This document shows positions 19,214 to 28,709 of a stretch of 36,086 bases of DNA, piece after piece. The notes under the pieces were generated by a model. It ran no database searches, was not told the DNA's origin, and was given only the letters and a program-made list of their open reading frames with translations. Source of the stretch: a virus; the IMG/VR virus record IMGVR_UViG_3300048033_000965, positions 1 through 36,086 of that record; one strand, written 5' to 3'. The translations under genes were made by a program, and so were the position numbers. The stretch's first letter is position 1; every line of letters starts with the position of its first letter.

Positions 19214-21079
19214 ATGGACGCATATATGCAGTATATCCATAAAAGCCGGTACGCACGTTACATACCAGAGAAGCAACGTCGTGAGACGTGGGAAGAAACA
19301 GTGGGTCGCTACGTAGACTACTGGGGTGACAAGCTACCCGAGAAGGACGCTAAGGAAGCTCGGAAGGCCATTGAGAACCTAGAGGTAATGCCTTCTATGA
19401 GGGCCTTAATGACCGCTGGGGAGGCTTTAGATCGTGACAACGTTGCAGGGTTCAACTGTAGTTACATGCCTATAGATCATCCTAAGGCCTTTGATGAACT
19501 TATGTATGTTCTCATGTGTGGCACAGGAGCAGGATTCAGTGTTGAACGACAGTATATTCACAAGTTACCAGAAGTGGCAGAGGACTTCCATGGAACCGAC
19601 AGTATCATACACGTTTCAGACTCAAAAATTGGCTGGGCCAAGGCGTACAGGGAACTCATCGCTATGCTCTATAGTGGTCAAGTTCCAAAGTGGGACGTAT
19701 CTGGAGTACGACCTTCGGGTGCACCCCTCAAAACATTCGGAGGTAGAGCTTCTGGGCCAGAGCCTCTTGAGGATTTGTTCAGGTTCACCGTTGAGGTCTT
19801 TCGCGCCTCTGCTGGACGTAGGCTCAGTTCTGTCGAATGCCACGATTTATGCTGTAAGATTGCACAGATCGTCGTCGTGGGAGGGGTCCGAAGAAGTGCC
19901 CTTATCGGTCTCAGTAACCTTACAGACGACAGAATCCGACGAGCCAAGTCAGGACAGTGGTGGGTAGATAATCCCCAGCGTGGCCTAGCTAACAACTCAG
20001 CGTGTTATACAGAGAAGCCTGACTTCGAGGCCTTCCTTAATGAGTGGACAAGTTTATATGAGTCAAGGTCAGGTGAACGAGGTATGTTCTCTAGGGTCGC
20101 AAGTCAAAAGCAAGCTGCAAAGAACGAGCGACGAGATGCTACCTATGATTTTGGAACTAATCCGTGTTCAGAAATCATCCTCAGACCTTACCAGTTCTGC
20201 AATTTATCAGAAGTTGTTGTCAGGCCAGCCGATACACTATCAGACCTCAAACGAAAGGTACGTGTTGCAACTATCCTTGGGACTCTTCAGGCTACGCTAA
20301 CTAACTTTAGGTACCTACGTAAGATATGGGAGACTAACACTAAAGAGGAAGCCCTCTTAGGTGTATCTTTAACAGGCATCATGGACCACCCAGTGTTGTC
20401 AGGGAGGGAAGACAGTGACAAACTTAAGAAGTGGCTTAAGGCGTTACGCGAGGAAGCTGTGGCTACTAACAAAGCTCATGCTGACAGACTTGGCATTAAT
20501 GCTTCTACTGCTATTACTGCTGTTAAGCCCAGTGGTACTGTTAGTCAGCTTGTGGACTCTGCTTCGGGCATTCACCCGCGATTCTCACGACACTACATAA
20601 GGCGTGTCCGAGGATCCGCAGATGACCCCCTGTGTGCTATCCTAGAGGCCGCAGGAGTCCCTGTGGAGGACGATGTGATGTCACCCAATACGAAGGTATT
20701 TAGTTTCCCTATGGAGGCTCCTGAGTGCGCTGTGTTGGCCTCAGAGATGGGTGCCATGGAGCAGCTAGAGTTGTGGGAGATATATCAGGACTACTGGTGT
20801 GAGCATAAGCCTTCGATGACTTGCTACTACCGTGACTCTGAGTTCCTTGAGGTAGGACAATGGTTGTACAATAAGTTTGATAAGATCAGCGGCATCTCGT
20901 TCTTACCTTACTCAGACCATAACTACCAACAGGCCCCTTACGAGGCCATTGATTCCAAGGAGTACCAAAGGTTGTCCAAAGGGTTCCCTAAGGACTTCAG
21001 TTGGGACATAGAGGAGGCTAGTGATATGACTGAAGGTAGTCAAACATTAGCCTGCGTTGGGAACAACTGCGAAATCTAG
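19214..21079 (+). CDS. nrdJ: Adenosylcobalamin-dependent (class II) ribonucleotide reductase
   Basis: 621 residues, monomeric RTPR-like. The first redox cysteine is in FNCSYMPIDHPKAFDELMYV (C82), followed by the MCGTGAGFSVER nucleotide-site segment. The radical active site is the NPCSEIIL motif (Cys, Glu) and the FCNLSEVV cysteine. The C-terminus ends LACVGNNCEI, carrying the swinging-arm cysteine pair. It makes deoxynucleotides without oxygen but requires vitamin B12, so the host must supply cobalamin. It is last in the early unit and followed by a terminator. Codon choice differs between the central core and the ends. Confidence 0.93.
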   Translation: MDAYMQYIHKSRYARYIPEKQRRETWEETVGRYVDYWGDKLPEKDAKEARKAIENLEVMPSMRALMTAGEALDRDNVAGFNCSYMPIDHPKAFDELMYVLMCGTGAGFSVERQYIHKLPEVAEDFHGTDSIIHVSDSKIGWAKAYRELIAMLYSGQVPKWDVSGVRPSGAPLKTFGGRASGPEPLEDLFRFTVEVFRASAGRRLSSVECHDLCCKIAQIVVVGGVRRSALIGLSNLTDDRIRRAKSGQWWVDNPQRGLANNSACYTEKPDFEAFLNEWTSLYESRSGERGMFSRVASQKQAAKNERRDATYDFGTNPCSEIILRPYQFCNLSEVVVRPADTLSDLKRKVRVATILGTLQATLTNFRYLRKIWETNTKEEALLGVSLTGIMDHPVLSGREDSDKLKKWLKALREEAVATNKAHADRLGINASTAITAVKPSGTVSQLVDSASGIHPRFSRHYIRRVRGSADDPLCAILEAAGVPVEDDVMSPNTKVFSFPMEAPECAVLASEMGAMEQLELWEIYQDYWCEHKPSMTCYYRDSEFLEVGQWLYNKFDKISGISFLPYSDHNYQQAPYEAIDSKEYQRLSKGFPKDFSWDIEEASDMTEGSQTLACVGNNCEI

Positions 21080-21087
21080 AGTAAACC

Positions 21088-21110
21088 AAGGGGGCCTTAG
21101 GGTCCCCTTT
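21088..21110 (+). terminator. Terminator between converging early and late units
   Basis: AAGGGGGCC (21088-21096), loop TTAG, GGTCCCCTT (21101-21109): 9-bp stem with one G.U, followed by TTTCTTC. It lies 9 nt after the RNR stop and overlaps the last codons of the opposing late gene. Confidence 0.8.
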
Positions 21111-22764
21111 CTTCATCCCCTACTAGTGCGTTACCTGTTAACATGCCTGCACCTGCGTTTACTCTTCTTTCAGCATTCAAAGCAGCCGCAGAGGGTTTAG
21201 CATCTGCTATTGCTTGTAGACTATCCCTCACAGGCACCTTGTTTTGAGGTTGCACAGGGCTAATCTTCTTAGCTGTACCCTTTAGATCAAAGTGCATTGG
21301 AGGGGTAACAGACAGTGAACGATTAGGCAAACTTTCTGATACTACACGACCTGCTACAGGTATCTTCTCAAGGAAGTTGTGCTCATCTGATACAACACCC
21401 ATTACTTTACCGTTAGGGGTAACCTTAGCTAAATAGTTGACACCACCTTCGGTTACAGCGTTGCCTACGAAGGAGCCAGTGACCCACATACCGTTCTTCT
21501 GTGCCTTCTCAAATGTGTCGCTTTGTGCCGTAAGTTGCCACTTAGGAGTATCACCCTTCTTAAGCTTCTTGTTAATTTCAGCGTTAGCTTTCGACATTGC
21601 GTTAAGTCTATTCCAAAGTTCTTTCTCTGTTAGATTACCATTCTCAAACAAAGGTTTCAAAGAAGATACCACTCCACTTTTATTCTGGAAGTCAAAGTGG
21701 TGTTGTCCAGAAACCATATCCCCAGCACCAGCATTCTTAATGCGTATATGAGAACCTTCAGAGGCACCTAATGGTTTACCGTCAGGACCGTCCCAAATGT
21801 TCCTAACATGGTTGTCTATAATGTTTAGGTCACTATCGGATACATTAGTAGTCTTCCTAGAATCAGTATACTTCCCTTTGAGCTTATTATCTTTAATTAA
21901 AGAAGTATAGGAACCTTTTGTAGCAGGTACAGGTTCCGTAAGATAACTACGGTTCTCTATATCCTTAGTGGCCTGAGCCTTATTTCCTACTCTTCCCGCC
22001 TGATCTGGTATTAATGAGCTAGAGGCCTGTGATTGTGCTACAGCCTTGGCGTCATCCCTAGCTGTTAATTTACTTAAAGCTTCTCTAGCCTTGTCTTGAG
22101 TGGTTTGATTGATTCCTTGTTCTCTGTATAACGCTCTTTGAGAAGGCATGAGAGTTTGGAGCATACCCCTTCCAGCGCTTTCCGTAGCCCATTCACCAAA
22201 GGACAAAGCCTTCTCCATCATATTAGCTACGTCTTGTGGCTTCCCCGCCTGAGCTACGATAGGACCAACCTTAGGTACTCGACTTAACTTGTCTTTCTGG
22301 TCAAATATAAACTCTGTCGCTGGCCCTACTTCGGCCTTGCCTGAGGCTGCATAATGATTAGGTATATAATTAGGAGCAGAACTCAATGTGTTGCCCTTGA
22401 GACTATTGGCTCCTGAGAGTGCTCTAGCGCCTTTAACACCGTTAGTAAACAAACCCCCACCTATTAGGTTAATAGGATCAGCTACAATGTCTAGAAATGT
22501 ATTACCAGCGGCGTAGAGAGGCACTGGCAAACCCTCTGGAGAAAACCATTCGCTCTTGTCGCCACTAATGGATTCCTTTAGATATTCCCTAGGAGCATTC
22601 ATAGCAGTATCTACGGCTCCGCTGACGACTTCCCTAGTTTTATCTACGTTTTCTGCTCTTCTTTGCCTTACGTTTTCTTGCTGCTTCTCTCGCATTACAT
22701 AATAATCAGAGGGTTTTTGCGAAGCACCGTAGTTCCTAAAAAACTTAGTTGCCCAGTTATCCAT
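21097..22764 (-). CDS. Putative internal virion protein
   Basis: 555 residues, last gene of the late unit. The N-terminus is charged and helical (REKQQENVRQRRAENVDKTR). A hydrophobic Gly-rich stretch follows (FLDIVADPINLIGGGLF). The C-terminal half has a KIKNAGAGDMVSGQHHFDF segment and a mixed alpha/beta region. No lysozyme or transglycosylase motif was found. The position after tail genes and next to two other helical proteins suggests an ejected core protein, as T7 gp14-gp16. Its start overlaps the upstream gene by 8 nt. Function is by context. Confidence 0.5.
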   Translation of the reverse strand: MDNWATKFFRNYGASQKPSDYYVMREKQQENVRQRRAENVDKTREVVSGAVDTAMNAPREYLKESISGDKSEWFSPEGLPVPLYAAGNTFLDIVADPINLIGGGLFTNGVKGARALSGANSLKGNTLSSAPNYIPNHYAASGKAEVGPATEFIFDQKDKLSRVPKVGPIVAQAGKPQDVANMMEKALSFGEWATESAGRGMLQTLMPSQRALYREQGINQTTQDKAREALSKLTARDDAKAVAQSQASSSLIPDQAGRVGNKAQATKDIENRSYLTEPVPATKGSYTSLIKDNKLKGKYTDSRKTTNVSDSDLNIIDNHVRNIWDGPDGKPLGASEGSHIRIKNAGAGDMVSGQHHFDFQNKSGVVSSLKPLFENGNLTEKELWNRLNAMSKANAEINKKLKKGDTPKWQLTAQSDTFEKAQKNGMWVTGSFVGNAVTEGGVNYLAKVTPNGKVMGVVSDEHNFLEKIPVAGRVVSESLPNRSLSVTPPMHFDLKGTAKKISPVQPQNKVPVRDSLQAIADAKPSAAALNAERRVNAGAGMLTGNALVGDEERGP

Positions 22765-24487
22765 TAGAGGCTTCCTTCTCTTCTGCCTTCATCTCTTCAT
22801 CAATTTCCTTAAAGGCTGCGTTAAGGTACGTGTAGACTGCCCGGCTGTCAGTGATTAACGCTTGCTTCTTAATAGGATCTGTAGTATCCTTAATCTTCTT
22901 AGCAATCTCTGACAACATATCTCTCTTAATGTAAGCCAGCTTTGCTCTCCCCTTGGCTGGCAGAGGCCTCTTAAGTTGATTCTTAATGATGAAGTAAGGG
23001 GAAAGTACAGCAGTTCCTCCTAATACATAGGCAGCGTTGCTTGCTACAGCTAACGCAGAACCTCCTAGGAACTTCTCAATGCCTAACTCCTGCATAAACC
23101 TACCAACAGTAGAGTTAGCCTCTTTAGCGGCCTTAGTGCCTAAGGATCCTATGGTGGGTATCAGCTTTGACATCTGAGTAAACAAACCTTGTGCCTCTGG
23201 GACTACACCATATATTGTCTCATTGACTGCGTTACGTACAGCCATAGAAGCTAGGTTGCCTGTGTTAAGCTTAGTACCGTCTACGTTGTAACCCATCCTC
23301 TTAAGGCGATCATCAAACATAGCCCTAGCCACCCTGAGACCCTGAAGAGTACCCCCTTGCTCATCCAAGATGGATAGAAACTCTTTGAACAACTTTGCTG
23401 TCTCAGCTTCGGCTGCTTTGTTAGACATTAACTTAGGGTTACTCTCTACCATCTTATCAAACTGCGCCCTAGTGTTAGCCCTAAGGTTAGTATCTATCTG
23501 AGGCCAGTTAATCTTCTTCTCGTTCCTCGCGAGTAACTTCATAAGGTTATCTTCTAAACCTTGGTAGTACGTCTGCAACTTATTGTAGTTCTGCTGTAAT
23601 GTCTGATTACCAGATACTCCAGCTTTCTTAGCTGCGTCTACAAGATCTAGTTGGTCTGCTGTCGCAAGTTGCTCTTGAACCCCTAAGGGGCCTTGCGGGT
23701 CAGTCGTTAGTTCTACTTGCTCTGGAGTCTTCTTATCTTGCTCAAAGAGTATCTTATATATGTCAGCGTCGTCTCCTGCTAAGGGTTTAACCTCATTACG
23801 TAGGCCCACACGTTCCATCTTCATAGGCTTGTAGTCAGGGATAGCCTTAGCTGAGAACTTAGCGAAACCTACGTCTAATACGGCTGTCAGGTTAGCAGCC
23901 TCGTTAGGGTTAGATTCCTTAAATGATTCCCAAGCCTCCACACCCTGCCCAGCAGCATTTAGAGCCAGTTGACCACCTTGAGTTTTCATAAGATCTTGAA
24001 AGGCCTTCAAGGAGTCTTTCCTGAACCCCTCTGGGAGCCACCCTACGCCCTTCTCAGCGCCATAGAGGACCATCTCTGATGCACCATCAAAGATCATAGA
24101 GAGTGGCGTAGTAGCTGTCTGAAGCAGCACAGAGGCAAGGTTAGTATTCTGCCTGTATTGCTCCTGAAGTGCCGCAGGGTCACTTAAGGCTTGCCCAAGC
24201 TGCTCATTGCCGTTACCACCGTAAGTACTAGCCATTCTAGAGAACACTTGAGACTGCTTCTGTATTGCCCTCTCATAAGGCTCTGCAAAGACTCTCTGGA
24301 AGAATGATACATCCTCATTCTCTACATCAGCGTTGTCTGTGGATACCGTAGCTGTTTCCCATGCTCTATCAAAAGCAGAGTTAGGGTCTACGTTTAACTC
24401 CTTCTCCTGCTCAGGGGTCACCAAAGGATCCCCTGTAGCTGGAGTGGCGAAGGCTCTATCAAAGGCGTCCATAGATTCGTTAGACAT
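22757..24487 (-). CDS. Putative internal virion protein
   Basis: 576 residues, largely helical, with a duplicated N-terminal motif (AFDRAFATPATGD and AFDRAWETATVST) and a basic C-terminal helix region (YIKRDMLSEIAKKIKDTTD) ending acidic (DEEMKAEEKEASNG). A hydrophobic stretch at about 475-505 (SALAVASNAAYVLGGTAVLS) could insert in a membrane during DNA ejection. Start overlaps the upstream stop as TAATG. No enzyme motif recognised. Confidence 0.5.
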   Translation of the reverse strand: MSNESMDAFDRAFATPATGDPLVTPEQEKELNVDPNSAFDRAWETATVSTDNADVENEDVSFFQRVFAEPYERAIQKQSQVFSRMASTYGGNGNEQLGQALSDPAALQEQYRQNTNLASVLLQTATTPLSMIFDGASEMVLYGAEKGVGWLPEGFRKDSLKAFQDLMKTQGGQLALNAAGQGVEAWESFKESNPNEAANLTAVLDVGFAKFSAKAIPDYKPMKMERVGLRNEVKPLAGDDADIYKILFEQDKKTPEQVELTTDPQGPLGVQEQLATADQLDLVDAAKKAGVSGNQTLQQNYNKLQTYYQGLEDNLMKLLARNEKKINWPQIDTNLRANTRAQFDKMVESNPKLMSNKAAEAETAKLFKEFLSILDEQGGTLQGLRVARAMFDDRLKRMGYNVDGTKLNTGNLASMAVRNAVNETIYGVVPEAQGLFTQMSKLIPTIGSLGTKAAKEANSTVGRFMQELGIEKFLGGSALAVASNAAYVLGGTAVLSPYFIIKNQLKRPLPAKGRAKLAYIKRDMLSEIAKKIKDTTDPIKKQALITDSRAVYTYLNAAFKEIDEEMKAEEKEASNG

Positions 24488-25842
24488 TAAGAGGCCCTCA
24501 TTTGAACAAACTCACCATTAATGAGTTCATATCTAGATCCTTGAGGACCGTCAGGAGCATAGAATACTTTACCTGTCTCAGGGTCTTGGGCATAGCCTCT
24601 AGCTTTGTACGTAGGGCTGTTCCATTCTACTGTATCCCTAGGAGGAGCACCTGACGCTACCTTCCTGATGTTGATAAGGTGGTTTTTAATGTTGTTTAAG
24701 GCCTTTGCTTGCGCTTCTGCTGACATACCTACTTTCAGCGTATCTACTGTAGACTGTAACGACAGAAATTCTATGTTGGATATTTGACCTAAGCCTGTTC
24801 CAGAGGCTCCATACTTAGCAGCTTCTTCTTTCATAGCGTTAATCTGGTCAAAACCTAAGTTAGCCTTAAGGCTTACTATTTCAGCATCACGGTCATAAGC
24901 ATCTCTTCCATAGACATTGGACAAAACACCACCAACAAGGCCTGTATCCCAACCAGAGGCACTATCAATTAAACCTTGCGCTCGGTTCTCTTGGAAAACT
25001 AACTTATCAATAAGCTGTACTTGGCCTTCTTGGTTCTCAGGCGTGTCCGGCTTGATGGTTTGTATTACGTCCCCTGTGTTTCCATCAAACATTACGACAG
25101 AACCATCGTCCATCTTCTGAGACTTGACGTTTCTACTCTCAGGCTTCTTAGGTTCCGCAAACTCCTTCTTAACTTGTTCTTCTCTAACCTTCTTAATTAC
25201 ATCTTCGTTACCTTCCATTATAGCTTTCTTAATAGCAGGGTTGTTTACTGAGTCTGCCAAGGTTTGACGACCTTGAGTAACCCGCTGACCTTTAGCTTGT
25301 GACTCAGCGTATGAATCCATAGATTTCTGAGGATCCCTGCGTTGGGCGCCGGGAACTACATCAGTCAATCCTCCTTGCTTAGTCTGTAGCTCATCAGCCC
25401 TTTGCTCTAGCTTCTCAGCACGAGCAGTCATAGTAGGATCACCCTGAGCTAACTGACGTATCTTAGCTGCTTGCTGCCTTAGCCTCTGTGGACTCTCATC
25501 ACCCACAGCAGCAGTCTCAGCTTGACCTACCTGAGCCTGAGTAGTCTTAGCTTGTCTATCTACAGCAGCCTTAGCAGCATCAGAGAACACCTTGGCTATG
25601 TCGTTCTTACCCATGGTGGTATAACGAGCAGCCTCAGCGTTCAAAGCAGCAGGGTTATCTTTGTTGGCCGCAAGGAAGTCTTGGACCTCCTTTTGGAGGC
25701 CTTCGTTCTTCTTACGAGCAATTAGGTTGTCCACAGGTTTCATTAAGTCTTGCCCTAAACCCGCGAAAGCACCCCCTAGCATATTGCCTTGTCTTTGACC
25801 AGCCTCTGTTAACATGCCGCCTAAGTTTGGATAATTAGCCAT
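24487..25842 (-). CDS. Putative virion structural protein, helical
   Basis: 451 residues. N-terminus MANYPNLGGMLTEAGQRQGN, Gly-rich, then long Ala/Gln/Glu helices (SDAAKAAVDRQAKTTQAQVG; RLRQQAAKIRQLAQGDPTMT) that look like coiled coil. The last 60 residues are globular (SPTYKARGYAQDPETGKVFY). It belongs to the same set of large helical proteins following the tail genes; a role in the internal core is likely. GGAGAAATAAAC before ATG supports the start. Confidence 0.5.
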   Translation of the reverse strand: MANYPNLGGMLTEAGQRQGNMLGGAFAGLGQDLMKPVDNLIARKKNEGLQKEVQDFLAANKDNPAALNAEAARYTTMGKNDIAKVFSDAAKAAVDRQAKTTQAQVGQAETAAVGDESPQRLRQQAAKIRQLAQGDPTMTARAEKLEQRADELQTKQGGLTDVVPGAQRRDPQKSMDSYAESQAKGQRVTQGRQTLADSVNNPAIKKAIMEGNEDVIKKVREEQVKKEFAEPKKPESRNVKSQKMDDGSVVMFDGNTGDVIQTIKPDTPENQEGQVQLIDKLVFQENRAQGLIDSASGWDTGLVGGVLSNVYGRDAYDRDAEIVSLKANLGFDQINAMKEEAAKYGASGTGLGQISNIEFLSLQSTVDTLKVGMSAEAQAKALNNIKNHLINIRKVASGAPPRDTVEWNSPTYKARGYAQDPETGKVFYAPDGPQGSRYELINGEFVQMRAS

Positions 25843-25857
25843 GTTTATTTCTCCTTA

Positions 25858-26664
25858 TTAGTTAAAGATCCAGTCAAAGATGCTACTACTAGCAGATCCC
25901 AAAGCACCCGTGGCTCCGCTAAATAGGCCTGAGTATAGATCAGCAAGTCCTGTCCTAGATCCCATCTCTGACTGTAGGTTAGCTAACTGAGCCTCTAAGT
26001 TGTACTCGCCCTGCTGCCTACGAGCTACATCAGCCATGCTAGCGTTAGCTGATCCTGCATTCGAGGCAGTCATCAGTTGAGCCAGAGGTGCGTAACCCTG
26101 CTCTTGGAACATACCACCTAGTTCGGCCTGCTGCATCTGCTCTTGCTGCGCTTGAGTCATAGCTCCTAACATTGCTTCATTCTTGGCTCTTTCTCTAGCC
26201 ATTTGAAACTCAAACTGCTCAGGGTTACCCACCCTAGAAGTAGAGAGGCCTCCTCTGCCTTGAGCAAACAAACGCTCCTCCATGGCTAAACGAGCGTCTT
26301 CTTCTCCGGGCATCTGAGCAGCCCTCATCCTATTATAGATGTCTGTCTCTCTACCTGCGGTGTCCTGCATGGCATTACCGTAGAATCCTGTGGCACCCCC
26401 TAAGAGTTGATTCTGTAGCGCCTGTTGGTTAACACCGAGGTTAAACTGGGTGCCTCCGTCCGCATCAGTAGTAATGTTACCTAAGTTTCCTGAGGTTACT
26501 GTGTAAGGCTGAAAACTTATGTTCTGAGGTGCTGTTATCGTAGGAATATTTGAAGAGTACTTATTGTTCTCATCGTAAGACCCATATAAGTTCCGTATCT
26601 GCGAAGGTAACGCACTGTAGAACTCGTCGGCTGTACCTCCTAATATGTCTGCTAAAAAACCCAT
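25858..26664 (-). CDS. Virion-associated protein, possible internal core
   Basis: 268 residues. The opening MGFLADILGGTADEFYSALP and the Met/Gln-rich middle (EAMLGAMTQAQQEQMQQAEL) with a Gly/Ser/Ala-rich end (LFSGATGALGSASSSIFDWI) resemble T7 gp14-like small ejection proteins in composition. A FAQGRGGLSTS segment with Arg-Gly-Gly is notable. It lies between the repeat protein and the large helical proteins. Assignment is by size and context. Confidence 0.5.
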   Translation of the reverse strand: MGFLADILGGTADEFYSALPSQIRNLYGSYDENNKYSSNIPTITAPQNISFQPYTVTSGNLGNITTDADGGTQFNLGVNQQALQNQLLGGATGFYGNAMQDTAGRETDIYNRMRAAQMPGEEDARLAMEERLFAQGRGGLSTSRVGNPEQFEFQMARERAKNEAMLGAMTQAQQEQMQQAELGGMFQEQGYAPLAQLMTASNAGSANASMADVARRQQGEYNLEAQLANLQSEMGSRTGLADLYSGLFSGATGALGSASSSIFDWIFN

Positions 26665-27113
26665 TAGTACGTACCTCCATTAATTGTATCAGCCGTTAGT
26701 AACCCAGTGACCTCTAAGGTGCCACCTAAGGTGGTATTCCCTGTGACACCTAAGGTGCCTCCTACCGTTGTGTCTCCAGTGACACCTAAGGTGCTACTCA
26801 AGGTAGTAGCCCCAGTGACATCTAAGGTGCTACTTAAGTCTACTCCACCTGTGACACCTAAGGTGCTACTCAAGTCTACCCCACCTGTGACATCTAAGGT
26901 GCCACCTAAGGCGGTGTCTCCTGTGACATTCAGGTCATCTAAGGTTACAGTACCCGAGAATATAGGGTTAGCTGAGTTAGCCTTAGAAGCTATGGAGCTT
27001 GCTAGGTCATTAAACTCCGTAGAAAACTCAGCACCTCTGATTGTCTTAGCTGGATCACCAGAAGGTAAAGAATCCTTAGCAGCAAAGTTTGTTGTTGGTG
27101 TATAGTTGCTCAT
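26664..27113 (-). CDS. Repeat protein with VTG/TLGGTL motif, fibre-like
   Basis: 149 residues. The first 55 residues are non-repetitive (MSNYTPTTNFAAKDSLPSGD, then RGAEFSTEFNDLASSIASKA). The rest is about six copies of a 12-residue unit of the type LGVTGNTTLGGT. Such repeats form beta-helical fibres in phage tails, and the tail-fibre gene at the right end has a related LDVTGTTTL unit. The protein is short for a fibre. TAATG coupling links it to the next gene and ATG overlap to the nozzle gene. Confidence 0.6.
   Translation of the reverse strand: MSNYTPTTNFAAKDSLPSGDPAKTIRGAEFSTEFNDLASSIASKANSANPIFSGTVTLDDLNVTGDTALGGTLDVTGGVDLSSTLGVTGGVDLSSTLDVTGATTLSSTLGVTGDTTVGGTLGVTGNTTLGGTLEVTGLLTADTINGGTY
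26707..26950. repeat. 36-bp tandem repeats inside the repeat-protein gene
   Basis: Units beginning GTGAC at 26707, 26743, 26779, 26815, 26851 and 26887 are exactly 36 bp apart, with a partial seventh at 26923. On the plus strand the unit core is GTGACACCTAAGGTGCTACT. The period is a multiple of three, so copy number can change without frameshift. Confidence 0.9.
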
Positions 27114-28699
27114 AATATTTTACCTTTTAGTGCTAACACGTTTATCTCCTGCAAAGACAGAGGGAATCCATTAATGTCTGACTCTAAACCAATAGTTATA
27201 ATTGTACCGTCACCTGTAGTGTTCACAGGTCTTCTAGTGACTACCTCACCACCTGTGTACTCCGCTAGTCCAGCAAGAGGCGCTCCTGTTGGAGACTCAG
27301 GATTAGAAAACTCAGCTAGTCCAGCTATAGGGTTACCTGAGGCATCCACAGGATTTGAGAAGAAGTAAGGAGTCTGGTTACCTACAGTAAAACTAGCAGT
27401 CTTATAGTTAGTGTTGAAATCATACGCCCACTTAATAAACACAGTGGCACTATTCGCGCCTACCAAAGTTGGCCTAAGCTTCTTAAGGATCTTAAGTTGC
27501 GAGGGGTCACCAAAGGTTAGTCCCGGACTGTAGTAACGGAAGCGATAAGAAGCCCCTGCATCAGAGTACCCCTTGTACTCCCCTATGCCTCTTCTAGACC
27601 CTAGGTATATAATACCATCATTGTCTCTACAGAAGGCTGAGAAGGTCATTGAGGGCCACCTAGTAACCCTGTAAGCCCCGTTCTCTAAGGCACCCTTTAG
27701 GTCAAAGCAGTAAACAACGTTTTGTCCGGGGAATCCTATGAGGTAGAAAGAGTTCTCCGGGCTATACACAGAAACCGTAGGGCCTGTTCTAACACTATTA
27801 GTCTCTATGAACTCTGTCTTAATATTTAAACTTAAGTCACCTATCGGCATGGACTTCTCTTGTACAGTCCTCTGGAAACTCTTTAGTCCTGATGAGGCTA
27901 AGAAGATAACATCGGTGCCTGTGTACTGCACAGAGTTACGACAGACGCACCCAACACCTGAGATGGTATCCTGAATAGCCATACTAGCTGGAGACTCAGC
28001 GCCCCCGAAGACTATAATGCTGTGTTCACCAAAGATGATTAAGAATCCATTGTGGGCAGCTAAGGCCCTAATTTGGTCAAAACCATCAGGCCATGCCTTA
28101 GAAATCTCTAGGGAACCTGAGGAGCCTTGAGTAAACGATGTGCCTATGAGGAGGTCAGAGAAGTATATTGTCTGTGAATCCCCTGAGTTATCAACTAACC
28201 AGAGTCTACCGTAGGCCGCTAAGGCTTCATTACAGTAATACCTAAAGTCTGTGGTTTGTCCTGTGTAGTCACCAAAGGTCTGGAGTCCACCAGCGTCAGT
28301 GTAGATAAGAGGCTCTTGTCCCTTCTGTACAAAGTAACAGGCATCATTAAAGTTGACCATCTTCCAGTCATTACCACCCACGGTATAACCTACGGGAGTG
28401 ATGTCAACTAGAGTTTCAGTACCAGAGAATATCTTAAGGTTGCCTACACTGAATACCTCAGAGTTACCTTCGTCATCAAAGAAGTAGTGTACCTGATGTA
28501 TGTAGTCCCCGTCGAGGACCGTAGAATCTAAGGTGATTATGTCGTTACCCTTGCGCGATGCAATACGCCCTCGCTTGTCGATGACAGCATTATCAGCTAT
28601 CTCAGCAAACGAGGGGTCCTGAGCTAACGGAGAATCCTCAGTGTTGATACCCATGAACGCAGGAGCAACTAGGTTTATACTTTGTAAGGGCTGGGCCAT
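27110..28699 (-). CDS. Tail tubular protein B-like (nozzle candidate)
   Basis: 529 residues, beta-rich throughout. The N-terminus (SINLVAPAFMGINTEDSPLA, then NAVIDKRGRIASRKGNDI) is typical of large tail proteins in small marine podoviruses, annotated as tail tubular protein B. Repeated aromatic/Gly blade-like segments suggest a propeller. T7 gp12 is longer (794 residues). It is coded directly after the adaptor candidate, the same order as T7 gp11-gp12. It has an AGGAG site before the ATG. A second related segment ends in repeated AGLAEFSNPES / AGLAEYTGGEV. Confidence 0.65.
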   Translation of the reverse strand: MAQPLQSINLVAPAFMGINTEDSPLAQDPSFAEIADNAVIDKRGRIASRKGNDIITLDSTVLDGDYIHQVHYFFDDEGNSEVFSVGNLKIFSGTETLVDITPVGYTVGGNDWKMVNFNDACYFVQKGQEPLIYTDAGGLQTFGDYTGQTTDFRYYCNEALAAYGRLWLVDNSGDSQTIYFSDLLIGTSFTQGSSGSLEISKAWPDGFDQIRALAAHNGFLIIFGEHSIIVFGGAESPASMAIQDTISGVGCVCRNSVQYTGTDVIFLASSGLKSFQRTVQEKSMPIGDLSLNIKTEFIETNSVRTGPTVSVYSPENSFYLIGFPGQNVVYCFDLKGALENGAYRVTRWPSMTFSAFCRDNDGIIYLGSRRGIGEYKGYSDAGASYRFRYYSPGLTFGDPSQLKILKKLRPTLVGANSATVFIKWAYDFNTNYKTASFTVGNQTPYFFSNPVDASGNPIAGLAEFSNPESPTGAPLAGLAEYTGGEVVTRRPVNTTGDGTIITIGLESDINGFPLSLQEINVLALKGKIL

Positions 28700-28709
28700 A
28701 CGTTAGCTC

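Noticed and set aside
26707-26950. CRISPR array
   Set aside because: The 36-bp units are contiguous and in frame with no unique spacers; they encode a 12-residue protein repeat.
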